The notes below the pieces were generated by a model. That model was not told the origin of the DNA, did no database searches, and saw only the letters and a program-made list of their open reading frames with translations. From Rheinheimera faecalis (GTDB taxonomy: Bacteria > Pseudomonadota > Gammaproteobacteria > Enterobacterales > Alteromonadaceae), in assembly GCF_021290965.1 (NCBI RefSeq), contig NZ_JAJOYT010000001.1, forward strand, positions 698,836 to 762,835: a DNA stretch of 64,000 bases. Direction: 5' to 3'. Below, in pieces: positions 35,965 through 44,413 of the stretch. The stretch's first letter is position 1; every line of letters begins with the position of its first letter. The position numbers were made by a program, and so were the translations under genes.

Positions 35965-37131
35965 TTAATGCTCCAATGAACCTAAGTGTTGTAATGGATG
36001 TAAGTCAGCGGCCCATGGGGAATGAAACAGCTGATTAATCACATCAGCAGGCACGTCAGACACAGTTTTATAACGCCAGTTTGGCTTTTGATCTTTATCA
36101 ATCAGCAGTGCCCGTACCCCTTCGGTAAATTCGCCCAGTTTGCCGCACTGCACACTTAAGCCCAGTTCCAGCCGGAACGAATCTGCCAGAATTTTGCTTT
36201 GGCCCAGTTGTAATAAGCGATACACAATATGAGCGGTGATAGGGCTGCCGTAATTCAACGAGGCTTTAGCTTTGGTTAGCCAGGCGTCTTCGTTTGGCAT
36301 GGCAAGAATAAGCTCAACGGCCTGTTGCAACGAGGTAGCACGACCTACAGCACTGATAGAAGCCTGATGTAAACGAATTTGACTCGGTGGCATCTGACTG
36401 CGGCACATATCTTCCATGCCAAGTAATAAATCAGTCAGCTTTTGATGATTAAGCGCGACTGTATTGCCCCATTTCACCTGGGTTAATTTATCCAGCACAG
36501 CGGCTTTTTTATCATGAGTTAAAAAATGGTCGGCTAAATCGATCAATTTGGCATCGGCTGAATTGATGGATGCACCCGTTAAGCCGAGGAATAAACCACA
36601 CCCCTCCGGCATACGGTTTAAAAACCAGCTACCCCCCACATCAGGGTACAAACCTATAGCCATTTCTGGCATCGCAATACGGCTGCTGGCGGTAACTATA
36701 CGATGTGACGCGCCGGCCATCAGGCCTAAACCGCCACCCATCACTATGCCATTGCCCCATACCAGCACAGGCTTGTCGAAGGTATGGATTAAATAATCAA
36801 GATTGTATTCTTTAGTGAAAAAGTCTTCGACATAAGGCTGGTAGGTATCAGGGGCGGCTTTCATCGCCTGATACAAATCGCGGATATCGCCGCCGGCACA
36901 AAAGGCTTTATCTCCGGTGCCCTGCAACACAACCAAGGCTATATTGTTATCGCTTTTCCATTGCTGCATTTGCGGCAGCAATAGCTCAACCATAGGCAAA
37001 CTCAACGCATTTAGCGACTTCTCTGAGTTTAAGGTGGCGATACCAATAATTTTTCCGCCGGCGCAGGCGATTTCTTCAAACAGCACAACGTCCTGCTGCA
37101 GAGCTTGTTCAGTTATAGCTTGTTCTGTCAT
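35965..37131 (-). CDS. 3-hydroxyisobutyryl-CoA hydrolase (crotonase fold)
   Basis: Releases 3-hydroxyisobutyrate from its CoA ester in valine degradation. 388 residues from ATG 37131 with AGGA ten bases upstream; ATG 37149 is an alternative. The crotonase core shows KAFCAGGDIRDLYQAM (oxyanion), GGGLGLMAGASHRI, and the hydrolase-typical MPEMAIGLYPDVGGSWFLNRMP with the catalytic Glu and Asp. The extra 130 C-terminal residues relative to hydratases and the FTEGVRALLIDKDQKPNW motif near the end are typical of HIBCH. Confidence 0.93.
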   Translation of the reverse strand: MTEQAITEQALQQDVVLFEEIACAGGKIIGIATLNSEKSLNALSLPMVELLLPQMQQWKSDNNIALVVLQGTGDKAFCAGGDIRDLYQAMKAAPDTYQPYVEDFFTKEYNLDYLIHTFDKPVLVWGNGIVMGGGLGLMAGASHRIVTASSRIAMPEMAIGLYPDVGGSWFLNRMPEGCGLFLGLTGASINSADAKLIDLADHFLTHDKKAAVLDKLTQVKWGNTVALNHQKLTDLLLGMEDMCRSQMPPSQIRLHQASISAVGRATSLQQAVELILAMPNEDAWLTKAKASLNYGSPITAHIVYRLLQLGQSKILADSFRLELGLSVQCGKLGEFTEGVRALLIDKDQKPNWRYKTVSDVPADVINQLFHSPWAADLHPLQHLGSLEH

Positions 37132-37155
37132 TGTGTTCGATCCTGTCATCAAGCT

Positions 37156-37929
37156 TTATCCGTTAATCCAGCTGGCTTTACGTTTTTGCAAAAAGGCCTG
37201 CACCCCTTCGACCTGATCCTGAGTATCAAATAACTTCACAAACAGCTCACGCTCTAAAGGCAAGGCAGTTTGTACTGGCGCACTACGACCTTTTTGGATC
37301 AATTGTTTACAGGCAGCCACTGCAGGGGGGCTTTGTTCTGCTACTTTATCAGCCAACAGTAAAGCCGCTTCCAGCGCCATACCTGTGCCCACAACCTCTT
37401 CGACTAAACCTATTTGTAAGGCTTTATCAGCGCCAATTCGTTCCCCACACAAGATCATTCGTTTAGCCCAGCCTTCGCCAACTAAAATCGCCAGATTCTG
37501 AGTGCCGCCTGCGCAAGGTAATAAACCGACTTTGGCTTCAGGTAAAGCCATTTGCGCCTGAGTTTCAGCAATACGGATATCACAGGCTAAAGCGACTTCG
37601 AGGCCGCCCCCCATGGCATAACCATTGATCGCAGCAATAGAGACTCCACGAAAAGCCGTTAAGGTTTCAAAAGCTTCACCAAATATGGCTGACATATCAG
37701 CAGCAACAGCTTTGTCACCAGAAGCAAACAGATTTAAATCAGCACCAGCAGAGAAGAATTTTTCACCTTCACCTGTGATCACTAAAGCATAAATATTTTT
37801 ATCCTGATCCAAAGATTTCACCGCATCACGCAATTGCGTCAAGGTGTCTTTGGTCCAGGTATTGGCAGGAGGATTTGCCATGGTAATTAAAGCGGTATGG
37901 CCGCGTTTTTCGAGTTTGAGTTGTGCCAT
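37156..37929 (-). CDS. Enoyl-CoA hydratase (valine operon)
   Basis: 257 residues from ATG 37929 with GGAG ideally placed; nine further upstream codons are discounted. Crotonase motifs: KFFSAGADLNLFASGD (about 60), INGYAMGGGLEVALACDIRIA (about 100), and ALPEAKVGLLPCAGGTQNL carrying one catalytic glutamate (about 134). Probably hydrates methacrylyl-CoA to 3-hydroxyisobutyryl-CoA. Lies between acyl-CoA dehydrogenase and the CoA hydrolase, matching pathway order. The second catalytic glutamate position reads G-L-L-P-C-A, slightly unusual. Confidence 0.88.
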   Translation of the reverse strand: MAQLKLEKRGHTALITMANPPANTWTKDTLTQLRDAVKSLDQDKNIYALVITGEGEKFFSAGADLNLFASGDKAVAADMSAIFGEAFETLTAFRGVSIAAINGYAMGGGLEVALACDIRIAETQAQMALPEAKVGLLPCAGGTQNLAILVGEGWAKRMILCGERIGADKALQIGLVEEVVGTGMALEAALLLADKVAEQSPPAVAACKQLIQKGRSAPVQTALPLERELFVKLFDTQDQVEGVQAFLQKRKASWING

Positions 37930-37991
37930 AAAATCTCCGTTTAAACCGGGCTTCACCGGTTAGCTTTTTACCGAAAGTCCCGCGCACTGCA

Positions 37992-38126
37992 ACCCTAAGT
38001 AATTGGAGTTGCAGCGCGGCGGCAAGTGCAACAAACCCCAGGAGCATAGTAGTCCTATGTGACTGGGGCGTGCTTTTATCTATAATCAGGCAGCCAACAA
38101 AGCTGCGGCTTCAAGTACGACGGGCT
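37992..38126 (+). repeat. ERIC-like intergenic palindrome, copy 3 (about 135 bp)
   Basis: CCCTAAGTAATTGGAGTTGC begins it, the core is CCTATGTGACTGGGGCG, and the right end is TTCAAGTACGACGGG. Relative to the other copies there is an extra ~13 bases (around TTTTATCTATAATC) after the core. It separates the acyl-CoA dehydrogenase and enoyl-CoA hydratase genes of one operon and would be transcribed with it. Confidence 0.8.
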
Positions 38127-38131
38127 TAGAC

Positions 38132-39289
38132 TTACAGAATGTCGCTTGCTGCTTCGTCCAATAACCGACGGCCAATAATCAATCGCATAATTTCATTGGT
38201 GCCTTCCAGGATCTGGTGCACCCGAACATCGCGGAAATGCCGCTCCAGTGGGTATTCTTTGATATAGCCATAACCACCATGCAGCTGCAGTGCCTGATCA
38301 CAAACCTGGAAACCTACATCTGTGGCAAAACGTTTGGCCATAGCGCAATAGGCTGTTTTTTCCGGGTCGTTTGAATCCAGTTTAAACGCCGCTAAACGCA
38401 CTAACTGACGGGCTGCGACCAGCTCTGTTGCCATATCAGCCAGTTTAAACTGCAACGCCTGAAAAGCGGCCAGTGGTTTACCAAACTGCTGACGTTCCAA
38501 CATATAGTTACGGGCTGTATTTAAGGCTTGTTGCGCTGTACCAATAGAGCAAGTCGCAATATTAATACGGCCGCCGTCTAAGCCTTTCATCGCAAAACCA
38601 AAACCTTCACCTTCGTTGCCGAGCAGGTAATGAGCTGGAATGCGTACATTATCAAAAGTGATTAAACGGGTTGGCTGCGCATTCCAGCCCATTTTCTCTT
38701 CAGCTTTACCGTAAATCACACCTGCAGCGTCCGCTGGTACGATAAAAGCGGAGATGCCTTTAGGACCAGCTTCACCTGTGCGCGCCATCACCACTAAAAC
38801 TTCAGTTTCACCAGCGCCAGAGATAAACATCTTGGAGCCGTTTAATACATAGTGATCGCCGTCTTTTTTTGCACTGGTACGTAAAGAAGCTGCATCTGAA
38901 CCTGAACCTGGTTCAGTTAAACAATAAGAAGCCAGCTTTTCGCCTGTGACTAACTCCGGGCACCACTGAGCTTTCGCATCTTCTGTGCCCCAGCTTGCGA
39001 TCATCCAGGTCGCCATATTATGTATGGTTAACATGGCAGTTGTTGCAGTGCAGCCCATAGACAGCTGTTCAAAAATAATGCTGGAATCTAAACGGGATAA
39101 GCCAAGGCCACCTTGATCTTCAGGCGTGTATAAAGAACAAAAACCCAGCTCACCCGCTTTTTGGATCACGTCTTTTGGAAAATGATGATCGCGGTCCCAC
39201 TGTGCAGCATGTGGTGCCAGCTCTTGTTCAGCGAATTGTTTGGCGACCTCAACAAAGGCCTTTTGATCGTCTGTTAAATTAAAATTCAT
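38132..39289 (-). CDS. Acyl-CoA dehydrogenase, probably isobutyryl-CoA dehydrogenase
   Basis: FAD enzyme that would convert isobutyryl-CoA to methacrylyl-CoA, passing electrons to ETF. 385 residues from ATG 39289. Signature segments: LASYCLTEPGSGSDAASL (FAD/substrate, about 125-142), KMFISGAGETEVLVVMART, QFGKPLAAFQALQFKLADMATE and the catalytic glutamate in HQILEGTNEIMRLIIGR near the C-terminus. The glutamate position is that of short/branched-chain enzymes and differs from the isovaleryl-CoA type at 43158-44327. Downstream genes match the valine route. Confidence 0.9.
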   Translation of the reverse strand: MNFNLTDDQKAFVEVAKQFAEQELAPHAAQWDRDHHFPKDVIQKAGELGFCSLYTPEDQGGLGLSRLDSSIIFEQLSMGCTATTAMLTIHNMATWMIASWGTEDAKAQWCPELVTGEKLASYCLTEPGSGSDAASLRTSAKKDGDHYVLNGSKMFISGAGETEVLVVMARTGEAGPKGISAFIVPADAAGVIYGKAEEKMGWNAQPTRLITFDNVRIPAHYLLGNEGEGFGFAMKGLDGGRINIATCSIGTAQQALNTARNYMLERQQFGKPLAAFQALQFKLADMATELVAARQLVRLAAFKLDSNDPEKTAYCAMAKRFATDVGFQVCDQALQLHGGYGYIKEYPLERHFRDVRVHQILEGTNEIMRLIIGRRLLDEAASDIL

Positions 39290-39358
39290 CACATCACCCT
39301 GAGGTTGGCAGCAGAGCAGTGTCTATTGCACTTTGATAGGTCTGCCGCTTTGGTCTTC

Positions 39359-39374
39359 ATGCGTTTATACGCAT
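39359..39374. promoter_or_regulatory. Palindrome ATGCGTTTATACGCAT upstream of the valine operon
   Basis: A perfect 6-4-6 inverted repeat 70 bases upstream of the acyl-CoA dehydrogenase start, downstream of the mmsA terminator. It may be an operator for a dimeric regulator; the regulator is not identified and it does not resemble the liuR-site sequences. Confidence 0.4.
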
Positions 39375-39415
39375 TTAATCTGGCTTGGTTGTTTGCCTTA
39401 AGGCTTTTTATTAAT

Positions 39416-39446
39416 AAAGCGTTCTGCTTGAAAACAGAACGCTTTT
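39416..39446 (-). terminator. Terminator after mmsA
   Basis: AAAGCGTTCTG, eight-base loop, CAGAACGCTTT with A/T-rich flanks on both sides. It ends the leftward mmsA message 12 bases past the stop, so the dehydrogenase operon below needs its own promoter. Confidence 0.88.
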
Positions 39447-39458
39447 ATCCTGTGCTAC

Positions 39459-40955
39459 TTAACGCAGGTTAATCGACATATTTGGGCCTGACACCGGAAT
39501 GGAGTCATCAAACCAACGGGCTGTAATGGTTTTAGTTTCTGTGTAGAAACGCACAGCTTGTTTACCATAAGCATGTTGATCGCCGTAGAACGAGCCTTTC
39601 CAGCCAGTGAAAGAGAAAAATGGCAGAGGCACAGGGATTGGAATATTAATACCGACCTGACCTACTTCAATTTCATGCTGATATTTACGTGCAGCTGCGC
39701 CGCTGGCCGTGAAAATAGAAGTACCATTGCCGTATGGGCTGTTGTTGACAAGCTCTATGGCTTCATCCAAAGAAGCTGCATTGACGGTTGCCAGCACAGG
39801 GCCAAAAATTTCTTCTTTGTAGATGGTCATCTCTGGTGTGACATCACTAAACACTGTGGGACCAACCCAGTTGCCATTTGGATAACCAGCGACTTTGACG
39901 TCTGAGCCATCCACTAAACAAGTGGCGCCTTCTACTTTGCCTTGTTCAATTAAAGACAAAATACGGGCCTTAGCCTGAGGACTGATTTGTGGACCGTAGG
40001 CAGCTTCAGGATCTGTATACACACCAGGGCGAACTTTGGCGATAGCAGCAGCAACTTCAGGGATCCACTGCTGCGAATCACCAACAAATACAGCCACAGA
40101 AATTGCCATACAACGTTGACCCGCAGCACCAACTGAAGCACCTACTAACGCATTGATCACTTGTTGTTTATTGGCATCTGGCATCACCACCATATGGTTT
40201 TTGGCACCAGCAAAAGCCTGAACACGTTTTAAATGATCAGTGCCGGTTTTGTAGATGTACTGGCCCACATTGACAGAGCCAACAAAAGAAATAGCTTTGA
40301 TGTCCGGGTGACGTAATAACACATCGACCTGCTCTTTATTGCCATGCACCACTTGCAATACGCCTTTAGGTGCGCCAGCTAAAGCAAAAAGCTCAGCGAT
40401 TTTATTCACCGTCATTGGGTCTTGTTCAGAGGGTTTTAGAATAAAAGTATTACCGCAGGCAATGGCCATTGGGAACATCCACAACGGGATCATAGCCGGG
40501 AAGTTAAAAGGTGTAATACCAGCACAAACGCCTAAAGGCTGGATGTAGCTGTAGGTGTCTATGCTGCGCGCAACGTTTTCCACCGTCTCGCCCATCATTA
40601 AAGACGGAATATTGGCGGCTTGTTCTACCACTTCAATACCACGCCACACATCGCCTTTGGCATCTTCCACTGTTTTGCCTAATTCACGGCAAATAATGTC
40701 AGCGATGTCAGCCTGATGTTCTTTTAACAAATGCGCAAAACGCATCATTAAACGGGCACGTTCTGATACCGGCACTTCTTTCCAGCTTTTAAAGGCTTCT
40801 TTGGCTGAGGCAATGGCAAAGGCCATTTCTTCTGCAGTAGTGCAAGGCACCTGCGCTATCACGTCCTGAGTGGCAGGATCTGTGACCGGAATAAAACGTT
40901 CGGACTTGGACGGGACAAATTCACCGTTGATAAATAACTGAACCTGATGGGCCAT
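39459..40955 (-). CDS. mmsA: Methylmalonate-semialdehyde dehydrogenase (CoA-acylating)
   Basis: Converts methylmalonate semialdehyde to propionyl-CoA with NAD and CoA, last step of the valine branch. 498 residues from ATG 40955 with GGGGAGAG upstream. [25 protein letters not shown] opens it; catalytic cysteine in [15 protein letters not shown] (about 285), [16 protein letters not shown] and [21 protein letters not shown] are MmsA signatures. The reading frame continues open far upstream through a repeat element, but nothing there is coding. The leader holds ERIC copy 4. Confidence 0.96.
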   Translation of the reverse strand: MAHQVQLFINGEFVPSKSERFIPVTDPATQDVIAQVPCTTAEEMAFAIASAKEAFKSWKEVPVSERARLMMRFAHLLKEHQADIADIICRELGKTVEDAKGDVWRGIEVVEQAANIPSLMMGETVENVARSIDTYSYIQPLGVCAGITPFNFPAMIPLWMFPMAIACGNTFILKPSEQDPMTVNKIAELFALAGAPKGVLQVVHGNKEQVDVLLRHPDIKAISFVGSVNVGQYIYKTGTDHLKRVQAFAGAKNHMVVMPDANKQQVINALVGASVGAAGQRCMAISVAVFVGDSQQWIPEVAAAIAKVRPGVYTDPEAAYGPQISPQAKARILSLIEQGKVEGATCLVDGSDVKVAGYPNGNWVGPTVFSDVTPEMTIYKEEIFGPVLATVNAASLDEAIELVNNSPYGNGTSIFTASGAAARKYQHEIEVGQVGINIPIPVPLPFFSFTGWKGSFYGDQHAYGKQAVRFYTETKTITARWFDDSIPVSGPNMSINLR

Positions 40956-40974
40956 AATACTTCTCTCCCCTTTA

Positions 40975-41097
40975 TAGCCTTCGTACTTGACGCCACAGCG
41001 GCGTTGACTGCGCTGCTCGCCCCAGTCACATAGGACAACTATGCTCCTGGGGTCTCGTTCGCTTGCCGCCTTGCTGCAACGCCAATTACTTTGGCTA
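40975..41097 (-). repeat. ERIC-like intergenic palindrome, copy 4 (123 bp)
   Basis: Starts TAGCCTTCGTACTTGACGCC and ends ACTTTGGCTA. On the minus strand the core is CCTATGTGACTGGGGCGAGC, the closest of the copies to the ERIC core. It sits 20 bases upstream of the mmsA start and thus likely in its 5' UTR. Same orientation and length as copy 1. Confidence 0.85.
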
Positions 41098-41150
41098 TCT
41101 GTTGTTAAGCCTGTTGATTTAAATATATTTTTTATTAAATTTTTAAAGCA

Positions 41151-41180
41151 AAAGGCGCAGTTTTTACCGCGCCTTTTTTT
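41151..41180 (-). terminator. Terminator after the thiolase gene
   Basis: AAAGGCGC and GCGCCTTT arms with a ten-base loop, T/A runs on both flanks. It lies just beyond the thiolase stop and isolates it from mmsA. Confidence 0.88.
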
Positions 41181-41185
41181 ATTTA

Positions 41186-42370
41186 TTACGGCAGTTCTAC
41201 CGCTAAAGCCACAGCCTCGCCACCACCTATACATAAAGTAGCGATACCACGTTTTAAACCACGTGCTTTTAACGCATGAATTAACGTCACTAATAAACGG
41301 GCACCTGAAGCGCCGATAGGATGACCTAAAGCACAAGCACCACCGTTGACGTTGACTTTGTTTACATCCAGCTTCAGCTCTTTAATCGCCAGCATAGTCA
41401 CCATGGCAAAAGCTTCGTTAATTTCCCACAGGTCCACATCAGAAGTTGTCCAGCCTAATTTTGCTAACAGCTTAGTTACAGCGCCAACAGGGGCTACAGT
41501 GAATAACTCTGGTTCCTGCGAATGCGTGGCATGGCCAACTACGTGAGCCAATACAGTTTTGTTTTGTGCTTTGGCGTCGTCTGAGCGCATCAAGACTAAA
41601 GCTGCAGCACCATCAGAAATAGAACTGGAGTTGGCAGCAGTGATAGTGCCGTCTTTGGCAAAAGCTGGTTTTAAGCTTGGGATTTTGTCGACTTTGGCAT
41701 TGCCAGGTTGCTCGTCTGTGGCAAAGGTCACTTCGCCTTTACGGGTCTGGAATGTCACAGGAGTGATTTCTTCAACAAAAGCGCCAGAGCTTATCGCGTG
41801 CTGTGCACGTGTTAAAGACAACACAGCGTAGTCGTCCATTTGAGTGCGGCTGAAATCATGCTCGTCGGCAGTCTTTTGGGCAAAACAGCCCATGGCTTTA
41901 CCATCGTAGGCGTTTTCCAGACCATCCAGCATCATATGATCTTTGACTTCAGCATGGCCCATCCGCATACCGGCACGGGCTTTTGGCAGAATATAAGGAG
42001 CGTTCGACATCGACTCCATGCCACCTGCAACCACCAGATCCGCAGAACCAGCACGCAACAAATCAGTCGCTAACATCACAGATTTTAAACCTGAGCCGCA
42101 GACCTTATTGATAGTGGTAGCACCAGCAGATAAAGGTAAACCTGCTTTTAATGTCGCCTGACGGGCTGGCGCCTGACCTAAACCAGCGGGTAAAACACAA
42201 CCCATAATGACTTCGCTGACCTTGGCACCATCAATAGCAGCTTGCTCTAATGCTGCTTTAATAGCTTGGGCGCCTAAATCAGTGCTGCTGACGTCAGATA
42301 ATCCACCTAAAAATCCACCCATTGCCGTTCTTTTGGCTGCCACTATGGCAATTTTTTCGTGCTGCGCCAT
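41186..42370 (-). CDS. Acetyl-CoA C-acetyltransferase (thiolase)
   Basis: Cleaves acetoacetyl-CoA (or 2-methylacetoacetyl-CoA) to acetyl-CoA units. 394 residues from ATG 42370 ([19 protein letters not shown]), where GGAG is eight bases away; ATG 42376 is too close to it. Active cysteine in [16 protein letters not shown] (about 89), histidine in [19 protein letters not shown] (about 350) and second cysteine in [13 protein letters not shown] (about 380). Divergent from liuR across a spacer holding candidate MerR-type sites, so it probably shares leucine-dependent regulation and takes the acetoacetyl-CoA made by the CoA transferase at the end of the liu operon. Confidence 0.94.
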   Translation of the reverse strand: MAQHEKIAIVAAKRTAMGGFLGGLSDVSSTDLGAQAIKAALEQAAIDGAKVSEVIMGCVLPAGLGQAPARQATLKAGLPLSAGATTINKVCGSGLKSVMLATDLLRAGSADLVVAGGMESMSNAPYILPKARAGMRMGHAEVKDHMMLDGLENAYDGKAMGCFAQKTADEHDFSRTQMDDYAVLSLTRAQHAISSGAFVEEITPVTFQTRKGEVTFATDEQPGNAKVDKIPSLKPAFAKDGTITAANSSSISDGAAALVLMRSDDAKAQNKTVLAHVVGHATHSQEPELFTVAPVGAVTKLLAKLGWTTSDVDLWEINEAFAMVTMLAIKELKLDVNKVNVNGGACALGHPIGASGARLLVTLIHALKARGLKRGIATLCIGGGEAVALAVELP

Positions 42371-42429
42371 GTTCATTTCTCCGTCGTTCAGAAGCATGAT
42401 GAAAAAGTTGGGCCTGAGACTACACCAAA

Positions 42430-42451
42430 TTTACGTTTACGCCAACGTCAA
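42430..42451. promoter_or_regulatory. Candidate LiuR operator at the thiolase promoter
   Basis: TTTACGTTTACGCCAACGTC is an imperfect palindrome made of ACGT-type half sites, about 60 bases before the thiolase ATG. On the thiolase strand it includes a -35-like TTGACG. Resemblance to published LiuR-type motifs is from memory. Confidence 0.6.
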
Positions 42452-42584
42452 CCACCTAACACTATGGTCCTATGACCAGTGAAAGGTTCAGAAAAATGCA
42501 CGCTCCACAGCCCTATTCTGGCACCTTAACTTTACAAAGGTCTGGTCCAACCTGCCGCCAGCCCTTATTTGACGCGAACACAGC

Positions 42585-42613
42585 TTTACCTTTACGTAAA
42601 CTTCACTTATAGT
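42585..42613 (+). promoter_or_regulatory. liuR promoter with palindromic operator in the spacer
   Basis: -35 TTTACC (42585-42590), spacer of 17 bases beginning with the palindrome TTTACGTAAA (42591-42600), then -10 TATAGT (42608-42613), followed 27 bases later by the liuR ATG. An operator between -35 and -10 is the classic MerR-family arrangement. Confidence 0.65.
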
Positions 42614-42639
42614 TGTCGCCACTTTACCGGAAGGCCAAA

Positions 42640-43059
42640 ATGACAGCCCAAATGATAGAAAAAGACGACAAAACCTACAGCATTAGCGAGCTGGCAAAAG
42701 AGTTTGACATCACCACCCGTAGTATTCGTTTCTACGAAGACCAGGGCTTATTAACGCCTTTACGGCAGGGTCAAACCCGTATTTACAGCCGCAGAGACAG
42801 GGTGCGACTGAAACTGATTTTGCGTGGCAAACGTCTGGGCTTTAGCTTGTCAGAAACAGGCCAGTTATTTGAACTTTACGATGCAGATAAAAGCAGCGTG
42901 ACTCAATTGAGCACCATGCTGAAACTGATAGAACATAAAAAAGCTGAGCTGCATCAGCAGATGGACGACATCAAAGTGGTGCTGATGGAGTTAGTGACAG
43001 TAGAAAAACGCTGCCGCGAAACTCTGGATCAGGCCAAGCAAGTCAAAGAACCGAATTAA
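42640..43059 (+). CDS. liuR: MerR-family regulator of branched-chain degradation (LiuR)
   Basis: 139 residues from ATG 42640, with GGAAGG upstream; a longer frame adds nine. An N-terminal MerR winged-helix (YSISELAKEFDITTRSIRFYEDQGLLTPLRQGQTRIYSRRDRVRLKLILRGKRLGFSLSE, about residues 13-73) is followed by a coiled helix that pairs the dimer (STMLKLIEHKKAELHQQMDDIKVVL). No cysteine metal site is visible, so a metabolite-type effector is likely. First gene of liuRABCDE, placed to control itself, the operon and the divergent thiolase. Confidence 0.92.
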   Translation: MTAQMIEKDDKTYSISELAKEFDITTRSIRFYEDQGLLTPLRQGQTRIYSRRDRVRLKLILRGKRLGFSLSETGQLFELYDADKSSVTQLSTMLKLIEHKKAELHQQMDDIKVVLMELVTVEKRCRETLDQAKQVKEPN

Positions 43060-43157
43060 AAAACACATTTAAACAAAATCAAATCAAACAGTTTCCAAAG
43101 TAGTTGGCGTTGCTGTCAGGCAAACAAATACGAAGGGAAAAACGGGGATCAAGAGTC

Positions 43158-44327
43158 ATGATTAGCACATACAAAACTTTAAATTACGATCTGGGCGAAA
43201 CAGTCGACATGATCCGTGAGCAGGTCAACAGCTTTGCCCGTGACGAAATAGCACCACGTGCAGCACAAATCGACCATGACAATGAATTCCCCAATGAGTT
43301 ATGGCGTAAATTTGGCGACCTGGGTTTATTAGGTATCACTGTCGATGAGCAATACGGTGGTTCAGGGTTGGGTTACCTGGAACACATAGTAGCAATGGAA
43401 GAAATCAGCCGCGCTTCTGCTTCAGTGGCTTTATCTTACGGCGCGCATTCGAATTTATGTGTGAATCAGATTGCCCGTAACGGCAACGAAGCGCAAAAAC
43501 AAAAGTACCTGCCGAAGTTATGTTCTGGCGAACATATTGGCGCGCTGGCGATGTCTGAGCCAAACGCTGGTTCAGATGTAGTCTCAATGAAATTACGTGC
43601 TGATAAACAAGGTGACCGTTATATTTTAAACGGCAACAAAATGTGGATCACCAACGGCCCTGACGCCCATACCTATGTGATTTACGCCAAAACCGATATC
43701 AATGCCGGCTCTAAAGGCATGACAGCATTTATTGTTGAGCGTGGTTTTAAAGGCTTCAGTCAGGCGCAGAAACTCGACAAGCTGGGTATGCGCGGTTCAA
43801 ACACTTGTGAGCTGGTGTTTGAAGACTGTGAAGTGCCGGAAGAAAACGTATTAGGCACAATAGGCGCAGGCGCCCGTGTACTGATGTCTGGTCTGGACTA
43901 CGAGCGTGTGGTGTTATCCGGCGGTCCGCTGGGCATTATGCAAGCCTGTATGGATGTAGTAGTTCCTTATATCCACGACCGTAAGCAGTTTGGTCAGTCT
44001 ATTGGTGAGTTCCAACTGGTACAGGGCAAAGTAGCCGACATGTACACCAAAATGAATGCGGCCCGTGCTTATGTCTATGCGGTCGCCAAAGCCTGTGATC
44101 GTGGTGAAACCACCCGTAAAGATGCAGCTGGCGCGATTTTATACAGCGCTGAGCTGGCCACCCAAATGGCATTGGATGCAATCCAATTGTTAGGTGGTAA
44201 TGGTTATATCAATGAATACCCTACAGGGCGTTTATTACGTGATGCCAAGCTGTACGAAATCGGTGCTGGCACCTCAGAAATTCGCCGTATGTTAATTGGT
44301 CGTGAGTTATTTAACGAATCGAACTAA
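43158..44327 (+). CDS. liuA: Isovaleryl-CoA dehydrogenase
   Basis: Converts isovaleryl-CoA to 3-methylcrotonyl-CoA (leucine pathway). 389 residues from ATG 43158, with GGGGATC upstream. Typical are [18 protein letters not shown] and [21 protein letters not shown]. The base of this enzyme type is on an earlier helix, seen as the glutamate in [20 protein letters not shown], while the usual C-terminal glutamate position reads [18 protein letters not shown]. This swap separates it from the isobutyryl-CoA enzyme at 38132. Lies 98 bases after liuR. Confidence 0.96.
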   Translation: MISTYKTLNYDLGETVDMIREQVNSFARDEIAPRAAQIDHDNEFPNELWRKFGDLGLLGITVDEQYGGSGLGYLEHIVAMEEISRASASVALSYGAHSNLCVNQIARNGNEAQKQKYLPKLCSGEHIGALAMSEPNAGSDVVSMKLRADKQGDRYILNGNKMWITNGPDAHTYVIYAKTDINAGSKGMTAFIVERGFKGFSQAQKLDKLGMRGSNTCELVFEDCEVPEENVLGTIGAGARVLMSGLDYERVVLSGGPLGIMQACMDVVVPYIHDRKQFGQSIGEFQLVQGKVADMYTKMNAARAYVYAVAKACDRGETTRKDAAGAILYSAELATQMALDAIQLLGGNGYINEYPTGRLLRDAKLYEIGAGTSEIRRMLIGRELFNESN

Positions 44328-44360
44328 ACGCGACCGATGCAGACTCATAACCAATAAAGT

Positions 44361-44386
44361 AAGCCGGACTCCTGTCCGGCTTTTCC
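44361..44386 (+). terminator. Hairpin between liuA and liuB
   Basis: AAGCCGGAC, loop TCCT, GTCCGGCTT then TTCC. Terminator-like inside the operon; probably attenuates, so that liuA is made in excess of downstream genes. Confidence 0.75.
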
Positions 44387-44413
44387 TAGACCCTGTAGCC
44401 AAAGGTGGTGAAC

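Noticed and set aside
40956..41336. Upstream extension of the mmsA reading frame by over 120 codons
   Set aside because: It runs through an ERIC-like repeat and a terminator; ATG 40955 has a good ribosome site and the family length.
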